DNA of 39,843 nt from a virus. The DNA is taken from the IMG/VR virus record IMGVR_UViG_3300020421_000060, positions 1 to 39,843 of that record; one strand, 5' to 3'. A model generated the notes under the pieces. It had not been told where the DNA came from. It saw only the letters and a list, made by a program, of their open reading frames with translations, and did no database searches. Positions 1 to 9,619 of this stretch are shown here, piece after piece (positions within the stretch are counted from its first letter, which is position 1; the number at the start of each line of letters is the position of its first letter). The position numbers and the translations under genes are program-made.

Positions 1-3000
1 AGTAACAAATATAGTTTTTACTGTTGATAATACATTACTTCTTAATGTACTTTTTATTAAAACATTCTCTCTAATAGTACCATCTATCTCTCCTATTTTA
101 AGAAGGTTAGAACCCTTTCTATATTCTACTACCTTTGCTCTAAGAACTTCTACACCATCAATAGTTTGAACTACTGTCTCACCTCTTTGATACTCTGGTA
201 TTTCTCCACTTGATTGAATACCTAAAACATAGCTTGAAGAGAAATTAGATGCTACTGTTTTATCTAAATGATATCCACCACCATTTTGTATGATGTTAAC
301 ACTTTGAGGAATTCCAATTGTAGAACTAGAAACATAAGCTTGAGTATCACTTTCTATAATTCTAATTGTAGGAGTATACGTATATCCTTTACCAGGACTA
401 GAAACTACAATAGAGAATATCTCACCATTTCTTTCTACAATATCAAATTCAGCATCAGAACCATCACCATCAGTAATGATAACTTTTGGTTTAGAATAAT
501 TAGATCCTTTCTCAACTATTTCAACACCAGTTATAATATTAGAAGTTGTATCAAATGATACAGTAGCAGAAGCTCTATAATCTATAGTTGGATCTACACC
601 TTTAATAACAGGAACCTTTTTATAATTAAGTCCTAAGTTTATAATATCTACTTTATTAATCGCACCGATAGCGAACTGACCAGTAGTAGTATAAGAAATG
701 GATCCAGAACCATCCCAAAGAGGCTGACTAGGAACATCATAAACAAAACGATTTGAGGTAACATAATTAAGAATCTTTGTACCTTGAAGTGGGTCTTGTA
801 TAATACTAAAATATGCATTATCAGAACCAACTACATTCTTTTTATCAAAGTAATAGAAATTTGTAAAATCAGTACCTACTTTAGTGTTTAATAAATTTGT
901 TCCTAATCTAGAACCAAATCCAAATATTACATCTGTATATGCTCCACTGTTACCTGGTAATGTTGTAGATGCTGTTTTCTCTACAGTAACTAGGTTATAA
1001 TTATTACTTGGACTAATATCAAAGTAAGTATCAATGAGACTAGAATGAGACGTATCAAATGTATACTTATAGTATTCTTGTAATCCTATATTAGGATTAG
1101 ACACAAATGATGTATTATCGTCTGAAAACTCAAACTTATAATTTACATCTCCAACAGACTTAATAGAAACCAATCTCTTTGGTTCACTAGCATCAAAGAA
1201 ACTAGAACTTAATACAACCTTATCTGCATTTGAGCTAATAGTACCATAATCATATACAATAACAATCTTCTGTGCAACAGGATCATATGATTGAACATAA
1301 CCAGTTGTTGCTGTATTGAATATTTCAAAATTGGTAGTAAAATTATATCTTGACTCATAAAGGACTACTTCCTGACCATCAAAATGATCTACATCATCTG
1401 TTCCTTGTTGACCTCTAGTTACACTAATATCATTATTGTTAATAGAAACAATTTTTAAAATCTCATCACCAATCTTGATATAATCGTTATCAGCAAATCC
1501 AAGAGCACTGTCTACTACTAGCTTTGTAGCACCAGCAGAGATTCCAGCATGATCAACATATAAAGTAAATCTTGCTGTAGATTGAGAAGCACCAGATCTT
1601 ACTAGATCTTCATCTGCAACAGATACATAGTCTCCTCTCTTATATCCAGTACCAGCATTTTGTATTGTAACATTTGATACAATACCTGCATCAGATACAA
1701 TGAAAGTAGCAGTTGCACCACTACCAGATCCACCTGTTAATGAAACTGTAGTATATGTGCCAGCAGTGTAATCTGCACCACCATTAAGTATTGAAAACTT
1801 ACCAATACCTGTAAAATTAATATTGGTCTTATTCTCAGGTGGAATTAATATAGCTTCTTGGTATAATCTCTTTCTTAAATAATATGTTTTTACTTTAGTA
1901 GTATGATTTGGACTGATATCAATATCAACGTTATCACCAATACCTAAACCATGTGGTGATGTAGTCTCTATAAGTGCAACACTTTGATTAACTTCAAATG
2001 GGACTAGTCCATCACTCATTGATGTTAATCTAACAATCCTTGTTCCAGATGTATTAAACAAATCATCAGATTGTAAGAAATATGTATCATCAACAATCCA
2101 TGTACCCGTGAGAACCTTGATCTGGACTACGTTTTGAGAGGATGTACCTTCCAATACCTCAGCAGTTGCAATAGGTGTATTAACACCATCAGTAAGACTT
2201 AATGTTGCACCTTTAGTATATGAACTTCTTTGATCTAATAAAACTGTAAATGTTTTAATTGCAGCAGAGAAAGTACCAGTATTATCAAACGTACCAACTA
2301 CATTCTTTAGTACAACTGTACTATCGTTCTTTACTGTACCAACAATCTCTCCATAAGCACCAGAAGATGGTTGAGTTAAAGTATCATCAGCAAATAGATA
2401 TGCACTCTGTATTACTGTTAACTTAACAACCTTATTCTCTCTTGAATGTAGATAACTAACACCCCTACCTTTAACAGAAGAAATTATAGCTTCTGCTTCA
2501 GATCCCTCTGTTCCATCATTATTAAAATATATTTGTGAGTTAATAGAGAAATTATCAGATGTATTAATAACATCTATTTGATCAACTGTTCCAGATTTTA
2601 CTTCAGCAATAGAAGCTATAAGACCTTCTCCATTACCTTGCATTCCAGGAACATAATACTTCTTAGAGTTCTTTGGAATATCATCCTGATTAATATTAGA
2701 ATTGTAATTGCTGTCTACAGGTAAAGAGTAAAAATTTTCACCTATAATGTATGGATATTGCGGTACTTGATTACTATCAATAGTAGTGAAATAAGCATAA
2801 GTTCCCTCTGGAAATTCTGGGGTAACACAAAATCGTCCATTATTTTCATCTAGAGTACCAGATTTATGAGTGTAGGTATAATCATTATTGAATGTACCTA
2901 ATGGATATTCATTAACAGTTGGTCCTTCAGCACGTGCTGCATTTAAAGCATAACTAGAAGTCATTCTAGTAATATCAGTTGATGCATCTAGTGGGTTCTC

Positions 3001-5328
3001 ATAACCAAAGGCACCATATATGGGGTTACCATCGTATGCAAATCCTATAATAGGTGAATGCGTTTTAGTTGATGGTTCAGATCCAGTACCACTTATATTG
3101 TCATTAAGACTTACTCTTAAAGCTTTAGGGTTGGCAATATAACCATAACCATATTCCAAAGCATTGTTATAATTCTGAAAAATATAACCATTCTCAGTAT
3201 CAAGTTCGTTTTCTAATTTTGTGTATCTATTATAATTCCATTCTTTAAGTAAAGGAATACCACTAGCTTCTTCACCAACAGGAATAATATCTACAATAAC
3301 AGTATTTTGATTATAGAAATTACCTTCATCAATTTTTTCAAATCCTGTAATATTACCATCAGTGTTTACTACTGAATTATAAGTTGCAAATCTTCCTCTA
3401 CCAGCATTATCTCTAATTCTTACAATTGGAGGTGAAGAATAATATTCACCTGGATTATCAATAGTTAAACTTGTTACTTTACCACCAGTAACAATTGCTC
3501 TAACAACTGCACCTCTTCCAGAAGTAATTATAACTTCAGGAGTTCTTGGGAAAATATCTTCAGTATCTACAATAATACTTTCAACAACTTCTCCAGAAAG
3601 AACTGCTCTAGCTCTATTAGGAACTTGATCTAGTAAAACAAATGGTGGTTTAACATATCCTCTTCCTTGAGTGTTTACCTTAATCTGCTCTAATTTACCA
3701 TAACGAATACTATCGTAATCTTTATAACTGTAAACAGGAATACCATTTAGAAGGATACCATTATCCCTTCTAGATGTTTCATACTTTTCAGTTGTTCTTG
3801 TAGCTTGCTTCCTAATAATACGAAGTAACTTCTGATCTATTAACTCTTCATTTACTGTAGATCCATCTAAAATCTTATGTGATGGGAAACCAGAACTTGT
3901 AATGTAATAATACTGATCATCTGCAAATATAGAAGATACATCTGTAGTTAATTCACTTATTGATGACTGTAATGTTGGAAGGGTTGGTATTAAAGGTGAA
4001 TTACCTTGATCAAATATCCATCTAGAATCTTTTGTACCAACTTTAACTATCTTACTATCATCAGTTTCAAAACCTGGATTAGAAACTTCAATCTTATCTC
4101 CAGGACTTGAATATGGTTGTTTAGTTGTAGGTGCTAAATTGTATACAACACCAAATGTTAATAGTGTTACACCAGAACCACTTATAGTTACTGGTTTGTA
4201 AACTGAAGTACCAGTAGGATAAGTAAGTGCTCCTGAAGGTTGTCTATCATCAATAATAAACTGAGTTACAGTTTTAGAACTAAAAGTAATTGTTTCTGTT
4301 CCAATCAAGAATGATCCTGTATCACCCCATCCAAGAGTAGAAGAAACATTAATTCTATTTCCAGTAGCAGATGTTCCTGTAAATGTTCTTTCTGTTTTAG
4401 TTTTAGTTGATATTGCAAAATCTCCATTAACAGTTTCTGGAGCTAATACAATGTTATATACTACTTCATTGTCAGAAGTACCATCAGCATATACGTTATC
4501 AACAGCAGCATCTGCATACCCATATTCATCAGTAGCAGTCTGTATAATCTTTTGTCCTATTAGACTCTTTACATCACCAGATACAACCTTACATTTAAGA
4601 GCATATACACTAGTCCAATCAGATTCAGATACCTTATAAGTAAAATCTCTTGGCTTGTATACTTCGGGTTTATCGTTGTTATCTTTAGAAACGATAGTAT
4701 TAAAAACAAATTTAATAGAACTATCGGTTCCTTTTGCTTTATAGAACTTTTGAATATTTTTAATTAAAGTTCTCTTATCTACTTCTCCCTTAAGATATTT
4801 CTCAGGAAATGATCCAAGGTATTGATTCTCAAAATTCTTTACAAATGCATATAGGAAAAGGTTACTAATATTGTAAGCCTTCTGTCCTGAATTATGTGCA
4901 TCTGCTGTAGTACCAGTAAAGGTGCTTGCGTTATAAAGATCACCTAAAGTGGTATTACCACTAACACCCCTAGAGCATCCACTTAAAGTTGTGTCAGTTC
5001 TAGTTGAATAGAATATAATCTCATCATCTATTCTGATGTATCCGTTCTTCTTCGGAAAACTCGTTGCATCTTGTAGTACAATTGTATCATCAGAACTAGA
5101 AATACTAGTGCCCAGGATATCAAACTGTCTAAGAATATTTTGTTCATAATAATCAATATCAGCATACTTCTGAATGTTACTAATAACATCCAAGGTACCA
5201 CCCTGTACCTCCTGTGATTCATAATACTTCTGGACAAACTTAGAAAATAGTTCGTATTCAGTTGTAATAAACTCAGGAAGCTGCGTCTCAATAAGAGTTG
5301 AAATTCGCTTAGTCTTTACGGATGGCAT
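1..5328 (-). CDS. Giant virion structural protein with YHYH domain (3' end outside window)
   Basis: An open frame runs without a stop from ATG at 5328 to the window edge (1776 codons, C-terminus missing). The protein starts MPSVKTKRIS and is rich in short Gly/Ser/Thr beta-type segments. Around residues 757-776 it has HSPIIGFAYDGNPIYGAFGY, followed by a segment containing NNGRFCVTPEFPEGTYAYF. This is the signature of the YHYH domain found in large cyanophage virion proteins. It starts 6 nt after the gp6 stop, the place of gene 7 in T4, so a baseplate or baseplate-attached role is likely by context. I see no clear sequence similarity to T4 gp7. Short repeats of the type 'GxGYxxxPxV' (for example GRGYVKPPFV) recur, as in other large phage surface proteins. 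Structural role fairly sure; exact part uncertain. Confidence 0.8.
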   Translation of the reverse strand, partial: MPSVKTKRISTLIETQLPEFITTEYELFSKFVQKYYESQEVQGGTLDVISNIQKYADIDYYEQNILRQFDILGTSISSSDDTIVLQDATSFPKKNGYIRIDDEIIFYSTRTDTTLSGCSRGVSGNTTLGDLYNASTFTGTTADAHNSGQKAYNISNLFLYAFVKNFENQYLGSFPEKYLKGEVDKRTLIKNIQKFYKAKGTDSSIKFVFNTIVSKDNNDKPEVYKPRDFTYKVSESDWTSVYALKCKVVSGDVKSLIGQKIIQTATDEYGYADAAVDNVYADGTSDNEVVYNIVLAPETVNGDFAISTKTKTERTFTGTSATGNRINVSSTLGWGDTGSFLIGTETITFSSKTVTQFIIDDRQPSGALTYPTGTSVYKPVTISGSGVTLLTFGVVYNLAPTTKQPYSSPGDKIEVSNPGFETDDSKIVKVGTKDSRWIFDQGNSPLIPTLPTLQSSISELTTDVSSIFADDQYYYITSSGFPSHKILDGSTVNEELIDQKLLRIIRKQATRTTEKYETSRRDNGILLNGIPVYSYKDYDSIRYGKLEQIKVNTQGRGYVKPPFVLLDQVPNRARAVLSGEVVESIIVDTEDIFPRTPEVIITSGRGAVVRAIVTGGKVTSLTIDNPGEYYSSPPIVRIRDNAGRGRFATYNSVVNTDGNITGFEKIDEGNFYNQNTVIVDIIPVGEEASGIPLLKEWNYNRYTKLENELDTENGYIFQNYNNALEYGYGYIANPKALRVSLNDNISGTGSEPSTKTHSPIIGFAYDGNPIYGAFGYENPLDASTDITRMTSSYALNAARAEGPTVNEYPLGTFNNDYTYTHKSGTLDENNGRFCVTPEFPEGTYAYFTTIDSNQVPQYPYIIGENFYSLPVDSNYNSNINQDDIPKNSKKYYVPGMQGNGEGLIASIAEVKSGTVDQIDVINTSDNFSINSQIYFNNDGTEGSEAEAIISSVKGRGVSYLHSRENKVVKLTVIQSAYLFADDTLTQPSSGAYGEIVGTVKNDSTVVLKNVVGTFDNTGTFSAAIKTFTVLLDQRSSYTKGATLSLTDGVNTPIATAEVLEGTSSQNVVQIKVLTGTWIVDDTYFLQSDDLFNTSGTRIVRLTSMSDGLVPFEVNQSVALIETTSPHGLGIGDNVDIDISPNHTTKVKTYYLRKRLYQEAILIPPENKTNINFTGIGKFSILNGGADYTAGTYTTVSLTGGSGSGATATFIVSDAGIVSNVTIQNAGTGYKRGDYVSVADEDLVRSGASQSTARFTLYVDHAGISAGATKLVVDSALGFADNDYIKIGDEILKIVSINNNDISVTRGQQGTDDVDHFDGQEVVLYESRYNFTTNFEIFNTATTGYVQSYDPVAQKIVIVYDYGTISSNADKVVLSSSFFDASEPKRLVSIKSVGDVNYKFEFSDDNTSFVSNPNIGLQEYYKYTFDTSHSSLIDTYFDISPSNNYNLVTVEKTASTTLPGNSGAYTDVIFGFGSRLGTNLLNTKVGTDFTNFYYFDKKNVVGSDNAYFSIIQDPLQGTKILNYVTSNRFVYDVPSQPLWDGSGSISYTTTGQFAIGAINKVDIINLGLNYKKVPVIKGVDPTIDYRASATVSFDTTSNIITGVEIVEKGSNYSKPKVIITDGDGSDAEFDIVERNGEIFSIVVSSPGKGYTYTPTIRIIESDTQAYVSSSTIGIPQSVNIIQNGGGYHLDKTVASNFSSSYVLGIQSSGEIPEYQRGETVVQTIDGVEVLRAKVVEYRKGSNLLKIGEIDGTIRENVLIKSTLRSNVLSTVKTIFVT

Positions 5329-5334
5329 TCGTCT

Positions 5335-7131
5335 TTACTCTTTATATGCAGTGAATGAAGAATTGGCAACATCAACATCTAGATAAACTTCACGTAGTGC
5401 CTTAACATCATTGGATTTTGGTTTAACTCTAATGGAAATGCGATTGTCAAAGAAACTACCTTTAATAATAGTCAAATTATACAACTTAGTTTCGCCTTTC
5501 ACATAATCAATGTCACCAATATCCTTGTCAAGGACAACTTTTTCACCAGTTGCAGTATCCAGTCTATATAGGACGATTTTGCCATCGCTGTCCTCTAGAT
5601 ATACATCAAAATTAGGATACTCTGTTACTCTAAACCCAGTGCTAGACAGGGTAGGTTCATCACAGTCCTTATCAAACTCATTTTGGAAACATACTTCATA
5701 AAAGAAAGTTGAATTGAGTGAAGGATAAAAATCCTTTCTCATTGTTACTGCTGTTATATTAGAATTGATAGATCTATCTGCATCATCTATAACGGCAGCT
5801 GCCTTACTATGCCTAAACTTACCATTAAACTTTTCAGTCTTACTAGTCTCAAGATAAGACTGTACACCACCAATAACCTTGTCTCTAATCTGTGAAGTAG
5901 TTTGATCTGTAACACTACCATCATAATAGATCTTACTTGCTAGCTCAACATATAGAACTGATGGATCTACTAATTTTGGTTCTACTGAAGCAACGACATA
6001 CTTCTTCAACTCTTTTACAATCTCTTGTTTTGTTAAAGATGTTAGATAGGTTGCATCTTTTGGTTTTAATGATATAAAAACTTTACCATATTCTGGAGGA
6101 TCTTGATCTTCTCCACCAAAAATAATGATATCACTTGTTGCTGGATATACTCTTCTAACAATTGCTTCGTAATCTTGTGCTGTTACTGCTCTTTCCTGTG
6201 TTCCATATGACTTAGGAGCAGTATATTTGATCTTATCAATAGTTTCAATCTCTTCACCACCAGATGCAGCAACTGTAGAGTCAATAGTGGTAGTAAACGC
6301 ATTTGGAGTTACTCCATCAGGATTTTCCAATACACCAGAGAATATAAAGGTTTTAACACCATTACTCTCTGAACCTGAGGTTGTTAGGTATGATACTTCA
6401 ATACGTGTACTGTCTTCTAACTTCTTGCCGAGAACCCCGTCACCCACTAGGATCTCATACCTCTCATCTTCAATCTCATCTAAGAAAAAGACTTTAGATG
6501 CTCCATCAACACCAAGTATATTATCTGCTATTAGATATGGTTCACTAAAGCTTCCACCGCTAGGGAAGACTTTTACTCTAATAGTATTGGTGTCTATGTT
6601 TTGATTATCAAGAATAAACCTTTGTGATTTCTGCGATGCATCAATAGTAAATGTATTAGTAAGTGATGTTCCCTCTTTTACTGGTACATTTGTGAATATT
6701 GCTGTATCATTTGCTACTTGTGCTTTATAATCATCTAAAACAACATATTGATAAATGTTGTTATCATAATTTGTTATAAAACCTGTACCCTTCTTAAGTA
6801 ATAACTCTGTATCACTTGTTGGGTTTGAATAATTTACTGTAAACGAAACATACGCTGTAGGAGACGTAGCAGATTTTGGTCTGTACCCTAACTGCTTTGC
6901 TATTGCTACTACGTTGTCTCTGAGAGTGGCAGAATCAATGAATAGTTCATTGACTACCATATTAGTATTAAACGCCGTATAGTACGTATTGTAGGCAAGT
7001 GTGTCTACAAGAGTTGCTAGTGCCGATCCCTCAAAATCATAATCAGTAAAATCTGACTGTGACTTTAGATATTCCTTAAGGGCAACTTTGATATCCTCAA
7101 AGTCTAAATTGGCAACCTGAGTATAAGGCAT
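5335..7131 (-). CDS. 6: Baseplate wedge subunit gp6
   Basis: 598 aa, close to T4 gp6 (660 aa). The N-terminus holds the typical gp6/baseplate-J segment with DFEGSALATLVDTLAYNTYY and then NELFIDSATLRDNVVAIAKQ (about residues 39-85). The middle shows the J-like fold region with KSYGTQERAVTAQDYEAIV (about residues 309-327). In the virion gp6 dimers link neighbouring wedges around the baseplate hub. The ATG at 7131 overlaps the gp25 stop by one base (TAATG), so translation is probably coupled. gp25 followed by gp6 is also the T4-like order. Confidence 0.93.
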   Translation of the reverse strand: MPYTQVANLDFEDIKVALKEYLKSQSDFTDYDFEGSALATLVDTLAYNTYYTAFNTNMVVNELFIDSATLRDNVVAIAKQLGYRPKSATSPTAYVSFTVNYSNPTSDTELLLKKGTGFITNYDNNIYQYVVLDDYKAQVANDTAIFTNVPVKEGTSLTNTFTIDASQKSQRFILDNQNIDTNTIRVKVFPSGGSFSEPYLIADNILGVDGASKVFFLDEIEDERYEILVGDGVLGKKLEDSTRIEVSYLTTSGSESNGVKTFIFSGVLENPDGVTPNAFTTTIDSTVAASGGEEIETIDKIKYTAPKSYGTQERAVTAQDYEAIVRRVYPATSDIIIFGGEDQDPPEYGKVFISLKPKDATYLTSLTKQEIVKELKKYVVASVEPKLVDPSVLYVELASKIYYDGSVTDQTTSQIRDKVIGGVQSYLETSKTEKFNGKFRHSKAAAVIDDADRSINSNITAVTMRKDFYPSLNSTFFYEVCFQNEFDKDCDEPTLSSTGFRVTEYPNFDVYLEDSDGKIVLYRLDTATGEKVVLDKDIGDIDYVKGETKLYNLTIIKGSFFDNRISIRVKPKSNDVKALREVYLDVDVANSSFTAYKE

Positions 7132-7523
7132 TATCGTGTACGCTCTAAGAAGAATTCTACAGCTATGGGTGCGTCATCTCTACCGATAATAGTGTAAGAT
7201 ACTTCTACTTCATATCCATTGTTATCAAAATCAGGTTCGCAACGAATAGAATCAACTTCAATACGTGGTTCATATTGATTTAAGACATTCGCAACCTCAG
7301 ATTTAAGAATACCAGCAGAACCATAATCAAGTGGTTCAAACAAAAGATTCTGTATACCAGATCCTAAGTTTGGTTGAAATGGTCTTTCACCCTTCCTAGT
7401 AAGAAGTAGACCTGTGATTGCTTGTACAATCGCAGCTTTATCTTTCACTGTGACAAGATCATCAGTGATAGGGTGCTTCTTAAATGTGACGCTTAAATCT
7501 TTAAACGTCTGAAAGGTTGGCAT
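7131..7523 (-). CDS. 25: Baseplate wedge subunit gp25
   Basis: 130 aa, the usual length for gp25 (T4: 132). It has the core LLTRKGERPFQPNLGSGIQN (about residues 40-59) and YEPRIEV (about 89-95, the EPR motif of gp25-like proteins). gp25 binds gp6 and the sheath-initiating part of the wedge. A late-type box GATAAATAG lies 22 nt upstream of the ATG, overlapping the end of the preceding SET-domain gene. This makes gp25 the likely first gene of the gp25-gp6-giant protein late transcript. Confidence 0.92.
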   Translation of the reverse strand: MPTFQTFKDLSVTFKKHPITDDLVTVKDKAAIVQAITGLLLTRKGERPFQPNLGSGIQNLLFEPLDYGSAGILKSEVANVLNQYEPRIEVDSIRCEPDFDNNGYEVEVSYTIIGRDDAPIAVEFFLERTR

Positions 7524-7545
7524 TAAGACACAGCATAGGCTGTTT

Positions 7546-7554
7546 CTATTTATC
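7546..7554 (-). promoter_or_regulatory. Candidate T4-type late promoter box before gp25
   Basis: The minus strand reads GATAAATAG, matching the NATAAATA late box described for T4-like cyanophages. It ends about 22 nt upstream of the gp25 ATG and covers the stop codon region of the SET-domain gene. Function inferred from motif and position only. Confidence 0.5.
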
Positions 7555-7854
7555 TACACTATAGAAAGTATACTTCAAAAATAACTCTTCACCAGCCTTT
7601 ATATCTTTGATAGTCTTCATATGCCATATTTGACCCCAATCTTTTTGCTGACACTCTTTTATGCAATTGGCATCATCACTATGATTTACAAACCCACCTA
7701 AAGGGGTTCTCATAATGTTAGGGATCAAATCTCCAACTACTACATGAGATACTCCAAGATATACATCTGCTGGAACATCATTCTTAGCGAATAATCCTTG
7801 ACCTGCTATTGGACTGTCTTTAACATGCAGGAATTTAGGTAGTGCTTGATACAT
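7546..7854 (-). CDS. Small SET-domain protein (putative lysine methyltransferase-like)
   Basis: 102 aa. It shows the ordered SET signatures: GQGLFA (residues 18-23), GGFVNHS (53-59, the NHS motif that binds S-adenosylmethionine), and DIKAGEEL (84-91) followed by Y95 in the place of the catalytic tyrosine. The family transfers methyl groups to lysines in proteins. At 102 aa it is a minimal SET core with no pre- or post-SET region. C64 and C68 are the only cysteines. The ATG overlaps the purC stop by 1 nt (TAATG). It sits between nucleotide metabolism and baseplate genes, so neither an auxiliary metabolic nor a virion-protein-modifying role can be excluded. Substrate unknown. Confidence 0.72.
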   Translation of the reverse strand: MYQALPKFLHVKDSPIAGQGLFAKNDVPADVYLGVSHVVVGDLIPNIMRTPLGGFVNHSDDANCIKECQQKDWGQIWHMKTIKDIKAGEELFLKYTFYSVDK

Positions 7855-8624
7855 TAAATTGGTCCTCTAGGTGGTATTTCATGATCTGGTTTGGAAGTTC
7901 TCTCATTCTCTGCATCATCATCACGAGAATGAATGATCATAAGACTACCAAGAATTTCTCTATACTTCTCTAACATCAGAGGACCACTCCCACCTTTTCT
8001 AAAAATATCCTTATCATAGTTCTCTTTGGTACTCTGGTTCCAGAGTCGCATACCGTCAGGTGATAGTTCATCAGCCAAGAGTAAATTGCCATTAGCATCG
8101 TATCCAAACTCCAATTTAAAATCAATAAGATCTAGAGCTATCTCATGGAATATCTTTTTCAATTCCTTATTAATCCATTGAGCACGGTATTCAAACTCTT
8201 TAAGTTCTTTACCATAACCCATTAGGTTAATCCTACGATAGGTTAACAAAGGATCATCCTTCTCATCATCCTTAAGATAGTATTCTACCACAGGATGTTC
8301 AAATTTGGTACCCTCTTCAATTGTAGTATCTCTAACAATAGAACCAGTAGCAACATTTCTAACTACGACCTCAATAGGAATGATATCAACCTTCTTACAG
8401 GTCATTGCCTTGTGAGTAGGCACGTTAACGTAGTGTGTCTTTACTGCTCTCTTCTCTAACATCTTAAACAAGACAGCAGAGATCTGACAACAGACCTCAC
8501 CTTTACCTTCTACCCATAATTCTTTCTTACCATTACCTGCGGTAACTCTATCTTCATACTGGATGATAACCTCATCTTCCTTATCAGTAGCAAATACTGT
8601 TTTAACTTTTCCTTTTATAATCAT
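7854..8624 (-). CDS. purC: Phosphoribosylaminoimidazole-succinocarboxamide synthase (SAICAR synthetase)
   Basis: 256 aa. PurC joins aspartate to CAIR with ATP in de novo purine synthesis. Recognisable blocks: GKVKTVFATDKEDEVIIQYED at the start (nucleotide-binding strand region, residues 5-25), IEVVVRNVATGSIVR (about 84-98) and IDFKLEFGYDANGNLLLADE (about 167-186), then LSPDGMRLW. E. coli PurC has 237 aa. This one carries a polar C-terminal extension of roughly 25 residues ending EIPPRGPI. The start overlaps the purM stop by 4 nt (ATGA). Cyanophages carry such genes as auxiliary metabolism to raise purine supply for genome replication. Confidence 0.93.
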   Translation of the reverse strand: MIIKGKVKTVFATDKEDEVIIQYEDRVTAGNGKKELWVEGKGEVCCQISAVLFKMLEKRAVKTHYVNVPTHKAMTCKKVDIIPIEVVVRNVATGSIVRDTTIEEGTKFEHPVVEYYLKDDEKDDPLLTYRRINLMGYGKELKEFEYRAQWINKELKKIFHEIALDLIDFKLEFGYDANGNLLLADELSPDGMRLWNQSTKENYDKDIFRKGGSGPLMLEKYREILGSLMIIHSRDDDAENERTSKPDHEIPPRGPI

Positions 8625-9619
8625 TGTATTTCTCCTATAACAAATGAATCATATGACTCTACTAAAGAATCGTAAGCTCTAAGAACGAATAGTGTATCGT
8701 CAACTGCAGTAGGTGGAACAACCAAGCAATAACCTATGCCCAAATTAAAAACTCTCTTCATCTCTTCTTCTTCTACTTCTCCAGCGTTCTGAATGACGTT
8801 AAAGATTTCTGGACGTTTCCACGATGTGTAATCTACTTCTGCTCTGAGACCCTCTGGAAGGCATCTGGGAAGGTTTTCCACAAGTCCACCTCCTGTAATG
8901 TTTGCCATGGCAAGAACAGGTACATTATCTATTAACTTTTCTACTAGTTTAGCGTAGATTTTAGTAGGAGCAAGTATTTCAGGGTGTTCACTTATAAACA
9001 ATTTATGACGGAATGTAAGATACCTAACCAGACTAAACCCATTACAGTGTAAACCACTGCTTGAAATACCAATTATCTTATCTCCTTTCTTTATATGCCT
9101 ACCATCTATTATTTCATTCTCTTCTACAACACCAGTACAGAAACCAGCAAGCTCTAAATGACCTGGATCTCCAGGACGTTCACCATGTTCTGCTGTTTCT
9201 CCTCCAAGTAGTGTACAACCTGATTCTTTACATGCATCACCTATGCCCTCTACAAGGGGTTTGAGGAGTTCTGGTCTAAGTGTATTACATTTGATATAGT
9301 CCAAGAAGTACAGAGGTTCTGCACCGCATGTGATAACGTCATTGACACACATAGCAACTAGATCTTGTCCTACATCTTTCATAACATCTAGATTACCAGT
9401 TGATTGTAATGTTGTAAGATAACCTTTGTTACCTACTCCATCAGTACCAGATACCAAAACAGGATTATTATATCCCTCTGGTATTCTCATCATTCCATTA
9501 AAACCACCAAATCCACCCAAGACCTCTGGTCTATGAGTAGATTTTACGATATCTTTAATGTCATTAACAAAATTATTACCAGCATCTATGTCAACACCAG
9601 CAGTTTTATAATCAAGCAT
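8621..9619 (-). CDS. purM: Phosphoribosylformylglycinamidine cyclo-ligase (AIR synthetase)
   Basis: 332 aa, near the bacterial length of about 345. PurM closes the imidazole ring (FGAM to AIR, ATP-dependent). Visible motifs: GVDIDAGN (residues 8-15), the ATP-binding VSGTDGVGNK (about 56-65), DLVAMCVNDVITCGAEPLYFLDY (glycine-rich domain), LLGGETAEH (about 137-145), and GISSSGLHCNGFSLVR and NITGGGLVENLPR in the C-terminal half. It lies directly upstream of purC with a 4-nt overlap and starts 8 nt inside the upstream oxygenase gene, so the three are likely co-translated. Confidence 0.95.
   Translation of the reverse strand: MLDYKTAGVDIDAGNNFVNDIKDIVKSTHRPEVLGGFGGFNGMMRIPEGYNNPVLVSGTDGVGNKGYLTTLQSTGNLDVMKDVGQDLVAMCVNDVITCGAEPLYFLDYIKCNTLRPELLKPLVEGIGDACKESGCTLLGGETAEHGERPGDPGHLELAGFCTGVVEENEIIDGRHIKKGDKIIGISSSGLHCNGFSLVRYLTFRHKLFISEHPEILAPTKIYAKLVEKLIDNVPVLAMANITGGGLVENLPRCLPEGLRAEVDYTSWKRPEIFNVIQNAGEVEEEEMKRVFNLGIGYCLVVPPTAVDDTLFVLRAYDSLVESYDSFVIGEIQ

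Noticed and set aside
9061-9264. Plus-strand frames across the metabolic and structural genes
   Set aside because: All plus-strand frames lie opposite well-supported minus-strand genes and have no motif, RBS or protein-like character.
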